NCBI GenBank assembly: GCA_937124495.1
Contig: CAKZKZ010000496.1
Span: 1-12,176, forward strand
DNA length: 12,176 nucleotides
DNA from: an uncultured Dokdonia sp.
GTDB taxonomy: Bacteria; Bacteroidota; Bacteroidia; Flavobacteriales; Flavobacteriaceae
Direction: 5' to 3'
Part shown: piece after piece, positions 6,420 through 12,176 of the stretch
Layout of the letters: the number at the start of each line of letters is the position of its first letter
Numbering within the stretch: the first letter of the stretch is position 1
Made by a program: the position numbers and the translations under genes
The notes under the pieces: generated by a model
What the model was told of the DNA's origin: nothing
Seen by the model: the letters and a program-made list of their open reading frames with translations, nothing else
Database searches by the model: none

Positions 6420-6885
6420 TTTCTACTTCTTTTGGGGTGGGTTTTTCAAACCAGCTTTCCATAAATTCTACATCAGTTTCTGATACTTCAAATTGGAACG
6501 TGGCTCCTTTCTCTTGATTGCGTTGCATCACGCGTTGTTTACGTACTTCTAAAGGGATATCTAAAAAATGTAATTGAAATGGGATTTTATACGCTTTCGC
6601 GAAAGCGTAAAAACGTGCTCTCCGCTCTTTTTTGGCAAATCCAAGGTCAAGAATTGCTGGTGTACCTGCGGCCGCCAATTGTACCACAAGGGATTGAATC
6701 ATCGTATCTGAACGCTCGATACGTTCTAAAAACCAATCGACACCATCTTCTGGTGTTTTATCCTCCAGAAAAAGGGTTTTATTCCAGTGATCTATAGAAA
6801 AAATAACACCTTGCTCCTGCTCTTTTAATGAAAGTGCGTAGGTGGTCTTACCAGCTCCTGTATTTCCAAGTATAATATGTATCAC
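6397..6885 (-). CDS. P-loop ATPase/small-molecule kinase-like protein
   Basis: A 162-residue cytoplasmic protein of the AAA_33/zeta-toxin-like kinase group. The Walker A loop is GNTGAGKTT (7-15). Then come SIDHW (30-34, a likely substrate-binding acid), the ILDLGF strand (78-83) and the lid arginines in DIPLEVRKQRVMQRN (109-123), as in kinases that phosphorylate small molecules. The substrate is unknown. It starts with GTG (6883-6885), whose G is also the last base of the DUF4230 gene's TAG (TAGTG), a coupling arrangement. Residues 92-99 (FYAFAKAY) are encoded by the palindrome at 6590-6609, with two rare GCG codons; relatives usually have a similar FYxFAK segment here, so the palindrome replaces codons rather than adding them. 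Confidence 0.82.
   Translation of the reverse strand: MIHIILGNTGAGKTTYALSLKEQEQGVIFSIDHWNKTLFLEDKTPEDGVDWFLERIERSDTMIQSLVVQLAAAGTPAILDLGFAKKERRARFYAFAKAYKIPFQLHFLDIPLEVRKQRVMQRNQEKGATFQFEVSETDVEFMESWFEKPTPKEVENALIITT
6590..6609. repeat. 20-bp perfect palindrome inside a kinase-like gene
   Basis: TACGCTTTCGCGAAAGCGTA equals its own reverse complement. Its 16-bp core recurs inside hemW (9910-9925) in another reading frame. It is GC-rich compared with its surroundings and uses GCG codons. The shared sequence looks selected or inserted at DNA level. Confidence 0.85.
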
Positions 6886-7502
6886 TAGGGATTGAGTTTT
6901 GTAGATTCTTCTGGAGTGGTTATTTTCAACGCATCATAATCGAGTTGCCACCCTATGGTTTCTACCAATTTTTGAATAAGGACAATAGTATCTAACGCCT
7001 GTCGTGAAGCCTCTTTATAGAGCCCGCTTGTAGGGATTTTATCTACAATATGTTGTTTTGCTTCTTTATTGATCTCTGTAAGATCGGTACTAGTTAATGG
7101 ATTTGCCCAGCCTTCTTTTTTGTCATAAAACTTAAAATCGGTTTCGATAGACAATAATTCTGGTTGCGGAAAATTGTAGAGTTTAATCGTCTTATTCTCT
7201 ACATCTGCTTCCATTTTTATCTTTGTCAGGTCAAAACCTATATGGGCTTTGGCATCAATAAGAACCAATGCTTTTTTTGTACCTAATAGCTTTTGAATCC
7301 ATTTATCTTTTAAGCTTTCATAATGGTAGATTTCAGCAAAATCTCCTTCTACGGTGATGAACTTACAAACAGAGCGTATGCGTTCCATCAATACGGTAGA
7401 CTGCGAATGTGCTTCTGCCTTATTGCCTCTTCTAGCAAAACGTCCATATAAAAAATACGCGATAATTGCGCCTATGGCAAGACCTAAAAATAAAAACTCC
7501 AT
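6885..7502 (-). CDS. DUF4230 family membrane-anchored protein
   Basis: A 205-residue protein with one N-terminal hydrophobic helix (about residues 2-19, ending FLYGRFARR) and a soluble domain matching the DUF4230 family as I recall it, including the FAEIYHYES segment, the LVLIDAKAHIGFDLTKI segment and the closing DYDALKITTPEES. The helix followed by arginines suggests an N-terminal anchor; whether the domain faces the periplasm is not shown by the sequence. No catalytic residues are evident and the family has no established function. The ATG is 7500-7502. Its TAG stop overlaps the next gene's GTG by one base. This is the first gene of the cluster running to the transglutaminase-like gene. The upstream 460 bases hold repeats and a pseudogene, with no clear promoter. 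Confidence 0.82.
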   Translation of the reverse strand: MEFLFLGLAIGAIIAYFLYGRFARRGNKAEAHSQSTVLMERIRSVCKFITVEGDFAEIYHYESLKDKWIQKLLGTKKALVLIDAKAHIGFDLTKIKMEADVENKTIKLYNFPQPELLSIETDFKFYDKKEGWANPLTSTDLTEINKEAKQHIVDKIPTSGLYKEASRQALDTIVLIQKLVETIGWQLDYDALKITTPEESTKLNP

Positions 7503-7520
7503 GCTGTAAAGATACTATTT

Positions 7521-7580
7521 ATAGATCGCTTTGCTAATAGATTAAAGATCATAGATCGCTACGTTAATAGACTTTGACAC
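7521..7580. repeat. Two tandem 30-bp repeats
   Basis: Units at 7521-7550 and 7551-7580 both begin ATAGATCGCT and share 17 of their first 20 bases; the last third has diverged. They sit just upstream of the DUF4230 start, in its probable leader or promoter. Confidence 0.5.
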
Positions 7581-7585
7581 GATGT

Positions 7586-7720
7586 TTATAAATCTCCTAG
7601 GTGTGTGAATTTAAATCCTTTCTCATATTTTAAACCATACCCAAGTATTCTATCAAAAGCCGCATGTGTAAATAGTATAACGCTTATGAGTATTAGAATG
7701 TCATTTTGAATGATATATAT
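7586..7720 (-). pseudogene. Truncated DUF4260-like gene copy (3' end only)
   Basis: The minus strand encodes 44 residues plus stop matching the C-terminus of the DUF4260-like protein at 7963-8307: IYIIQNDILILISVILFTHA, then the same 25-residue tail ending FKFTHLGDL. An in-frame TAA at 7723-7721 blocks it upstream and there is no start codon or remaining N-terminus. The last 81 bases (7586-7666) match 7963-8043 at 80 of 81 positions, while the preceding part is clearly diverged though still in frame. It is therefore a decayed duplicate. Confidence 0.85.
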
Positions 7721-7962
7721 TTATTAGATCAGGTTCTTTTCTTTTTTTCATCGCCAAAAAAAGAAACAAAAAAGTCTAGACAGACGAAATTTTGTCTAAA
7801 TGTATTACTCAATTCCTGAATTTCAGAAACTCGCTACGCTCAGACAGTCCGAAATTCTACGGAATACTCGCTTCACATTTTACGACAACTTTTCGAAAGT
7901 CAATACCTAAATAATTTTATTCAGACCTGTAAAATAATCCCTAATATACTTTTAAATGATTC
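7721..7962. other. Gene-free intergenic DNA with low-complexity and dyad sequence
   Basis: No gene is seen. A polypyrimidine then polypurine segment (7731-7775) is followed by a near-palindrome AGACGAAATTTTGTCT (about 7781-7796) and an interrupted dyad GAATTTC (7818-7824)/GAAATTC (7851-7857). The style resembles intergenic repeats I associate with flavobacterial genomes, but that is memory, not evidence in the window. Confidence 0.4.
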
Positions 7963-8307
7963 TTATAAGTCTCCTAGGTGTGTGAATTTAAATCCTTTCT
8001 CATATTTTAAACCATACCCAAGTATTCTATCAAAAGCCGCATGAGCGAAAAGAATGCTTCCGATAAGCATCAGGATATCATTTTGGAAATAGACTCCTAA
8101 GAGATAAAGACCAATAGCGATTCCTTTATGATGGAAAAGATTGTATAAAAATGCCCCTGTTTTGTTCCCAAAGGCATAGCCTATCATACCAATATCTGGA
8201 GTCAGTAACAATACCAAAAACCACCACCATGCAAATGGGAGTAGACTAAATAAATAGATACCAAATGCAAACTGAGCGAGTTCTTCTAGTTTAAGTGTTG
8301 TTTTCAT
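7963..8307 (-). CDS. DUF4260-like small membrane protein
   Basis: A 114-residue, very hydrophobic protein with about four membrane segments (residues roughly 13-36, 38-50, 63-75 and 79-92) and a hydrophilic, basic C-terminus (KYEKGFKFTHLGDL). The PDIGMIGY, HHKGIAIGLYLLG and LFAHAAFDRILGYGLKY stretches are those I associate with DUF4260. Histidines and an aspartate within or beside the membrane segments (HHKG, AHAAFDR) are the only polar residues there. Function unknown. It starts 17 bases after the cyclase stop, so it is in the same transcript. A truncated second copy lies 377 bases further on (7586-7720) and shares nearly identical last 81 bases. Confidence 0.8.
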   Translation of the reverse strand: MKTTLKLEELAQFAFGIYLFSLLPFAWWWFLVLLLTPDIGMIGYAFGNKTGAFLYNLFHHKGIAIGLYLLGVYFQNDILMLIGSILFAHAAFDRILGYGLKYEKGFKFTHLGDL

Positions 8308-8325
8308 AAGCTTTTGAATAGGATA

Positions 8326-9069
8326 TTACTCCATTTTATACAACACAGGCTTACTAGGGGTTGCATCATTTTCAAAAGGTGCAATTTGTAAGTTAAGAAG
8401 GTAGCGCCCATCATCTATTTTATGAGGCACATAAATCATTTCTGTAATGGTAGCGTCCATTCGGATGCTGCCATCTACATCCCAAAAAGCTTTATGGGCT
8501 TTTAATTCTCCTTCGTCTTTTTCTCGATCAACGCTAGGAAGATCTATGAGTAGGTGTTTTACACCCGATTTGCGTAAAAAGACCATCGCACTTTCTTCTA
8601 TATAGGTCCAGTTGGTATGTGACCAGTTCTTCGTTTTTTTTCTAAGGGTATTAGGAATCGTTCTGATGACTAATGCTTCTGGTTTTTTTCCTTTAAGAAC
8701 GTGCTTCAATTGTTTTTCTGAAATCACTGAATCATCTTCCTTAGCCTCTGACACCACTGTAATAAGCTCTGCAACAAAAAAGAATTGTGTCAGATATTTA
8801 TTGATACTATGCACTTTTTCTGTAATGTGACCTACACATTCTGTATGAGTGCCATGTGCATGAGGGTTGAATGTAATGGTATTAAAATTTACATCTCCGC
8901 CTTCACTTACTTTGCCTATCCAATCTTCTGATTGCACAGGAATGATGGTGGGCTTTTCTATATACCAAGCCCCTGGGTTTTCTGTATCACTTAATGGAAT
9001 CGAAATGTCTATAGGTCGTGACAAGTCTACAGAGAAGGCCTGTTTTTTGTAGGTGATGGTCGCTTTCAC
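8326..9069 (-). CDS. Cyclase / kynurenine formamidase-type metal hydrolase
   Basis: A 247-residue cytoplasmic protein of the cyclase (KynB-like) superfamily, whose best-known member hydrolyses N-formylkynurenine. The metal-site motif HAHGTHTECVGH (70-81) is a variant of HxGTHxDxPxH: GTH and the last histidine are kept, aspartate becomes glutamate and proline becomes valine. The early VDLSRPIDISIPL (14-26) and a late LLIDLPSVDREKDEGELKAHKAF segment with another conserved acid-histidine pair also fit. Without the other kynurenine-pathway genes nearby, the substrate cannot be named. It starts with GTG (9067-9069); an in-frame TAA nine bases upstream rules out a longer start with ATG. It is probably co-transcribed with the DUF4260-like gene and separated from hemW by 146 bases. 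Confidence 0.85.
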   Translation of the reverse strand: MKATITYKKQAFSVDLSRPIDISIPLSDTENPGAWYIEKPTIIPVQSEDWIGKVSEGGDVNFNTITFNPHAHGTHTECVGHITEKVHSINKYLTQFFFVAELITVVSEAKEDDSVISEKQLKHVLKGKKPEALVIRTIPNTLRKKTKNWSHTNWTYIEESAMVFLRKSGVKHLLIDLPSVDREKDEGELKAHKAFWDVDGSIRMDATITEMIYVPHKIDDGRYLLNLQIAPFENDATPSKPVLYKME

Positions 9070-9158
9070 AATATGGTTTTATGTATAACTATATGTCTTT
9101 AAAGATAAAAAAATGTTACACGGTATCACAGCTACTTTTAGATATAATTTAAGGCACC

Positions 9159-9182
9159 CCTTCCGGCATTTATCTGGGAAGG
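9159..9182. repeat. Short inverted repeat between hemW and the cyclase gene
   Basis: CCTTCC (9159-9164) and GGAAGG (9177-9182) could form a 6-bp stem with a 12-base loop. On the minus strand it lies 34 bases past the hemW stop but is followed by GGGGTGCC rather than a T-run, so it is at best a weak terminator. Confidence 0.35.
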
Positions 9183-9215
9183 AACTTTTATATCTTATTA
9201 ATTTTTGAGTAGAAA

Positions 9216-10352
9216 TTACGAACTCAAGTTCAGCATGAATAGGTCTGCTGCAATGCCATCACTTAAGAATTTTCCTTTCTTGGTCACATACAACCGATTC
9301 TCTTCTTGGAACAAAAGATGATTTTCTATATGCGATTGTGCTTGTTGAAGAAGGTAAGTATACATTTTCTCTCCAAAAAGGATTTGTACTTCTTTAAGCG
9401 AAACACCATCCTGCGTTCGTAATCGGGTCATGACATACTCATTATACTGATCTGTAGGCGTCAATGCTTCTACATCTTGCGGCAACTGATCTTGCGCGAT
9501 GGCTTTGATATATTTTGGATTGTTACTGATATTCCACGCACGGCGTTTTCCATTATAACTATGTGCTCCTGGACCAATACCTATGTAGTTTTTCCCTTCC
9601 CAATAGGCTGTATTATTTCGAGAAAAATAGCCAGATTTCCCAAAATTACTGAACTCGTAATTCTCATATCCTTCGGCTTCCAAACGTTCTACTAGAATGG
9701 CATGATGTGCCTGTGCGACTTCATCTTCTATCGGAGGAATGATTCCTTTTTTTATAAATTTTTCGAGGGCTGTTTTTGGCTCTACTGTCAGGGCATAGGC
9801 AGATATATGCGGTACTCCTAAGGCAAGTGCTTGTTCGATGTTTTTGATCCATCTGGTAGTACTCATTTCTGGAATTCCATAAATAAGATCTAGGGAAATG
9901 TTTTGAAACCGCTTTCGCGAAAGCGTAATAGACCTCACCGCCTCTTCTGCATTATGTGCCCGATTCATGAGTTTCAAATCTTCTTCAAAGAAAGATTGGA
10001 CGCCAATACTTAAACGGTTAATAGGAGATGCATGTAAGGCTTCTATTTTCTCTTCAGAAAGGTCATCTGGGTTTGCTTCGAGCGTGATTTCTGGATCATT
10101 ACTTACTTGGTAGTTTTCATAAATCGCCTCAATCAATTGCTCAATTTCATGTGTTTCTAAGACAGATGGCGTGCCTCCACCAAAATAAATACAGTCTACC
10201 ACCTCCTCCTGAAACTCTTCTTTACGAAGTTCTAATTCTCTCATCAATGCCTGAATCATCGCTTCTTTTTTCCCCATAGACGTAGAGAAGTGAAAGTCAC
10301 AATAGTGACAGGCCTGCTTACAAAATGGGATATGGATGTAGATACTGGACAC
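9216..10352 (-). CDS. hemW: HemW-like radical SAM protein (heme chaperone)
   Basis: A 378-residue, full-length member of the HemN/HemW family. CxxxCxxC (C11, C15, C18) binds the radical-SAM [4Fe-4S] cluster; it is followed by DF rather than the extra cysteine of true coproporphyrinogen oxidase HemN, so this is a HemW-type heme chaperone. GGGTPS (58-63) is the SAM-binding motif; LEANPDDL (91-98), LSIGVQSFFEEDL (114-126) and ISLDLIYGIP (152-161) are further family motifs. The C-terminal HemN domain (about 295-378) is present. The start is GTG (10350-10352), because an in-frame TAA sits just upstream and the next methionine (about 26) follows the cysteine motif. A 7-bp tandem repeat lies directly upstream. 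Residues 142-148 (ITLSRKR) are encoded by the palindrome at 9910-9925. Confidence 0.95.
   Translation of the reverse strand: MSSIYIHIPFCKQACHYCDFHFSTSMGKKEAMIQALMRELELRKEEFQEEVVDCIYFGGGTPSVLETHEIEQLIEAIYENYQVSNDPEITLEANPDDLSEEKIEALHASPINRLSIGVQSFFEEDLKLMNRAHNAEEAVRSITLSRKRFQNISLDLIYGIPEMSTTRWIKNIEQALALGVPHISAYALTVEPKTALEKFIKKGIIPPIEDEVAQAHHAILVERLEAEGYENYEFSNFGKSGYFSRNNTAYWEGKNYIGIGPGAHSYNGKRRAWNISNNPKYIKAIAQDQLPQDVEALTPTDQYNEYVMTRLRTQDGVSLKEVQILFGEKMYTYLLQQAQSHIENHLLFQEENRLYVTKKGKFLSDGIAADLFMLNLSS
9910..9925. repeat. 16-bp perfect palindrome inside hemW
   Basis: CGCTTTCGCGAAAGCG matches the core of the palindrome at 6590-6609, and on the 3' plus-strand side the match continues to GCGTAA. 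Here it encodes ITLSRKR with TCG, CGA and CGG codons, a different frame from the FYAFAKAY reading in the kinase gene. Confidence 0.85.
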
Positions 10353-10359
10353 GTTTTAT

Positions 10360-10390
10360 GATTGTTGATTGTTGATTGTTGATTGTTGAT
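10360..10390. repeat. Heptanucleotide tandem repeat upstream of hemW
   Basis: Four perfect copies of GATTGTT (10360-10387) plus GAT. On the minus strand this is AACAATC repeated between 8 and 38 bases upstream of the hemW GTG, where a ribosome-binding or leader sequence would be. Copy number could vary by slippage; seven-base steps outside the coding region would change spacing, not frame. Confidence 0.85.
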
Positions 10391-10393
10391 GTT

Positions 10394-10873
10394 TTAAAGA
10401 AATGCGATATCCATTCCACCTACTTCTTTTACTTTCCAATTTTCATAAGAAATCCCTAATCCATGTTCTACATCCCATTCACAGTCTAGAGCAAACCCAA
10501 AGACCCCAGTTTCAATCTTTTCTTCAGGATTTATATATAATTCTGCAGGGTCAATTAATTTTAATAATTTTTGACGATTTATTTCTTTAGGCAAATATTT
10601 CTCTATCATAGCGTCATCTGCGCCTCCTGACTCCCAACCTTCTTTATAATTAGGATAATACTCATTATAATATGCTATAATTGATAACATCGACATATCC
10701 ATAATATCCTTTTCATTCTTAATGATATAATCTACTAATCGCTTTTGATTTTCTCCAACGCTACTATTAGTCTCTGAAAAGCGTATTACTATTTCTTTAT
10801 TAAAAAAGACACTTTTATAAGTAGTTATATACTCGTCTTCATCTAGCGTTAGTGTATCAATCCAATTACTCAT
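10394..10873 (-). CDS. DUF6985-like protein, possibly immunity-type
   Basis: A 159-residue soluble, acidic protein. The C-terminal part, FGFALDCEWDVEHGLGISYENW (about 125-146) then VKEVGGMDIAFL, resembles the DUF6985/DUF2004-type domain found in small cytosolic proteins, some of them thought to be immunity proteins against polymorphic toxins. The assignment is from memory and uncertain. No toxin gene is present next to it. It is more AT-rich and less conserved-looking than its housekeeping neighbours: it sits 18 bases after ruvC and 41 bases before hemW in the same direction, which looks like a small insertion into a conserved gene run. It starts at ATG 10871-10873. Clearly a real gene by its length and spacing; function not known. 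Confidence 0.65.
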   Translation of the reverse strand: MSNWIDTLTLDEDEYITTYKSVFFNKEIVIRFSETNSSVGENQKRLVDYIIKNEKDIMDMSMLSIIAYYNEYYPNYKEGWESGGADDAMIEKYLPKEINRQKLLKLIDPAELYINPEEKIETGVFGFALDCEWDVEHGLGISYENWKVKEVGGMDIAFL

Positions 10874-10891
10874 TATGTTTTGTATTAAAAA

Positions 10892-11446
10892 TTACTTCTT
10901 AACCCGTTTCTCATTTTGCTTTACAAAAGCTTCCCATCCTGTGTAGCTTTTCCCTGTCTGTATTTTCCCTGAGTTATAGTAGTGGCAAACGGCAGCGGCG
11001 AGTCCGTCGGTGCTATCTAGGTTTTTAGGGAGCGTTTTGATCTTTAAAAGTGATTGTAACATTCTTGCGACTTGTTCTTTACTGGCGTTTCCGTTTCCGG
11101 TAATGGCCATTTTAATTTTTTTAGGCAAATATTCTGTGATAGGAACTTCACGACTGAGTCCTGCCGCCATGGCGACTCCTTGTGCTCTTCCTAATTTGAG
11201 CATACTCTGTACGTTTTTTCCAAAGAAGGGTGCCTCAATAGCGATTTCATCGGGATGATAGGTATCTATGAGTTCGATGGTACGTTCAAAGATGAGTTTT
11301 AATTTGATGTAGGGGTCTTTATACTTCATGAGCAACAGCTCATTGAGTTGTATCAACTCCATTTTTTTATTGACCACTTTAATGAGTCCAAACCCCATAA
11401 TCGTGGTTCCGGGGTCAATCCCTAATATGATTCTTTCTTCTTTCAA
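10892..11446 (-). CDS. ruvC: Crossover junction endodeoxyribonuclease RuvC
   Basis: A 184-residue Holliday-junction resolvase that cleaves branched recombination intermediates together with RuvAB. All four acidic catalytic residues of the RNase H-like fold are visible: D11 in GIDPGTT, E71 in IAIEAPFFGKN, and D144 and D147 in LDSTDGLAAAVCHY. The conserved GRAQGVAMAA and LPKKIKMAITGNGNASKEQV segments are present too. Length fits the family, with a basic C-terminal tail. The best start is TTG (11444-11446): the frame stays open a further 57 bases upstream to TAG but contains no ATG or GTG, and the family normally begins about ten residues before GIDPG. It heads the minus-strand gene run. Confidence 0.97.
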   Translation of the reverse strand: MKEERIILGIDPGTTIMGFGLIKVVNKKMELIQLNELLLMKYKDPYIKLKLIFERTIELIDTYHPDEIAIEAPFFGKNVQSMLKLGRAQGVAMAAGLSREVPITEYLPKKIKMAITGNGNASKEQVARMLQSLLKIKTLPKNLDSTDGLAAAVCHYYNSGKIQTGKSYTGWEAFVKQNEKRVKK

Positions 11447-11523
11447 ATGAGAAGTTTCTGGTTTGTACCAATTAAAATTTAAAATAACCCTAATAATATG
11501 TTTCTATCGCAGGTATATTTCAT

Positions 11524-11571
11524 AATAAAATAGAACCATAGCGCTGCTATGCTTAGATTTTCTTATTTTAT
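11524..11571. repeat. Imperfect dyad around CATAGC-GCT-GCTATG
   Basis: CATAGC (11537-11542) and GCTATG (11546-11551) form a tight 6-bp stem with a 3-base loop, flanked by AT-rich arms (ATAAAAT-type at about 11525, ATTTTAT-type at about 11565) that could extend it with a bulge. It lies in the divergent region between ruvC and the flippase-like gene. It may be a repeat element or part of the divergent control region. Confidence 0.35.
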
Positions 11572-11646
11572 CTAATCACGATATAATTCAAATTATTTAC
11601 ATGCCATTTTAAAGTTTACTTGGTATTATTTGTTACTTTGTTTGTT

Positions 11647-12176
11647 ATGCAAGGCGTCTCCCACAAAGCTACACAATTCTTAGGCTATAGTGTCAAAATT
11701 TTGATTTTGGCTATCGCGATCTTTTTTGTGTGGAAACGTATGACTCAAGATACAATACGTATTCTTGAAAATTTTCAAGATCATCTTATATCATTATTTA
11801 CATATAGCAATATAGCAATATTACTATTACTATCTACTCTTAATTGGTTATTTGAAGTTTTAAAATGGAAATCATTAGCAAATCATTGTGCTCCGATCTC
11901 TACAAAAGAGAGTATAAAACATGTTCTTAAAGCACATATTACCTCACTTATTACGCCTGCAAAGATTGGAGAGTATGGTGCTAAGGCATTATTTTTTCCT
12001 GCACCTCAACGCAAACAAGTTCTCTTCTTGACTTTATTAGGGAATGGATATCAAATGCTAGCCACTATTATTTTTGGTAGCATAGGCATTGGGATTTGTG
12101 TGTTCCTGTTATTTCCTGACTTTAGTTGGTATTATAGTATTGTGTTTCTTCTAGGGATTGCATTGGTATATCTAAC
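11647..12176 (+). CDS. Flippase-like membrane protein, 3'-truncated by window end
   Basis: An open frame of 176 codons from ATG 11647 that runs off the window without a stop. Several membrane helices are visible (about residues 14-29, 55-72, 126-154 and 161-176). The loop sequence LNWLFEVLKWKSLA (65-78), followed by HITSLITPAKIGEYGAKALFFP (97-118), matches the lysylphosphatidylglycerol synthase transmembrane-region/UPF0104 flippase-like family, in which a conserved Gly-Glu between helices is typical. Such proteins move lipids or lipid-linked sugars across the inner membrane; the substrate is unknown. Full-length members have about 300-340 residues, so roughly half is seen. It is divergent from ruvC, with 200 bases of AT-rich DNA between. 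Confidence 0.8.
   Translation, partial: MQGVSHKATQFLGYSVKILILAIAIFFVWKRMTQDTIRILENFQDHLISLFTYSNIAILLLLSTLNWLFEVLKWKSLANHCAPISTKESIKHVLKAHITSLITPAKIGEYGAKALFFPAPQRKQVLFLTLLGNGYQMLATIIFGSIGIGICVFLLFPDFSWYYSIVFLLGIALVYL

Noticed and set aside
7721..7962. Possible CRISPR-like or insertion-sequence remnant in the gap upstream of the DUF4230 gene.
   Set aside because: There are no regularly spaced repeats, transposase fragments, terminal inverted repeats or target duplications.
1..12176. Search for tRNA, rRNA, riboswitch or CRISPR structures.
   Set aside because: No T-loop/anticodon patterns, rRNA-like segments, recognisable riboswitch cores or repeat-spacer arrays were seen by eye; a covariance-model scan would be the decisive test.

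Overview
The window looks like chromosomal DNA of an AT-rich marine-type flavobacterium (Bacteroidota, family Flavobacteriaceae). The evidence is Bacteroidota-restricted families (DUF4230- and DUF4260-like proteins, a membrane MutS-like ATPase), a -7 element of the TAnnTTTG type, almost no Shine-Dalgarno sequences, and a GC-rich palindrome inside AT-rich genes. A Dokdonia/Krokinobacter-like genus is my guess from gene content; it is not proven here.

Layout. 1-388 has no gene but a stack of inverted repeats, ending in a minus-strand terminator. 389-1563 is a divergent pair: a DoxX-like membrane protein (minus) and an ECF sigma factor (plus). The intergenic DNA carries two back-to-back promoter-like sequences of identical geometry. 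1583-2904 holds an Lrp/AsnC regulator (minus), divergent from a small three-helix membrane protein overlapping a GNAT acetyltransferase (plus), with repeated TTCGAT boxes between them. From 11446 down to 2977 everything is on the minus strand: ruvC, a DUF6985-like protein, hemW, a kynurenine-formamidase-type cyclase, a DUF4260-like protein, a 460-bp gap with a decayed DUF4260 copy, then a tight cluster of DUF4230 protein, P-loop kinase, exported transglutaminase-like protein, MmcQ/YjbR protein, MutS-like membrane ATPase and an acyl-carrier-protein-like protein. At 11647 a flippase-like membrane protein starts on the plus strand and runs off the end.

How the genes fit together. ruvC and hemW are housekeeping genes; most others are small conserved flavobacterial genes of unknown role. 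The kinase, transglutaminase-like and DUF4230 genes are translationally coupled. The sigma factor probably transcribes itself and the DoxX-like gene, since both promoters share one pattern. The Lrp regulator probably controls itself and the membrane-protein/GNAT pair.

Most notable: (i) the 85-residue protein at 2977-3234 reads as an acyl carrier protein circularly permuted exactly at the phosphopantetheine serine, which is missing; (ii) the palindrome TACGCTTTCGCGAAAGCGTA lies inside two unrelated genes in two different reading frames; (iii) the symmetric ECF promoter pair; (iv) a DUF4260 pseudogene whose 3' 81 bases are nearly identical to the intact copy while the rest has diverged, suggesting gene conversion.
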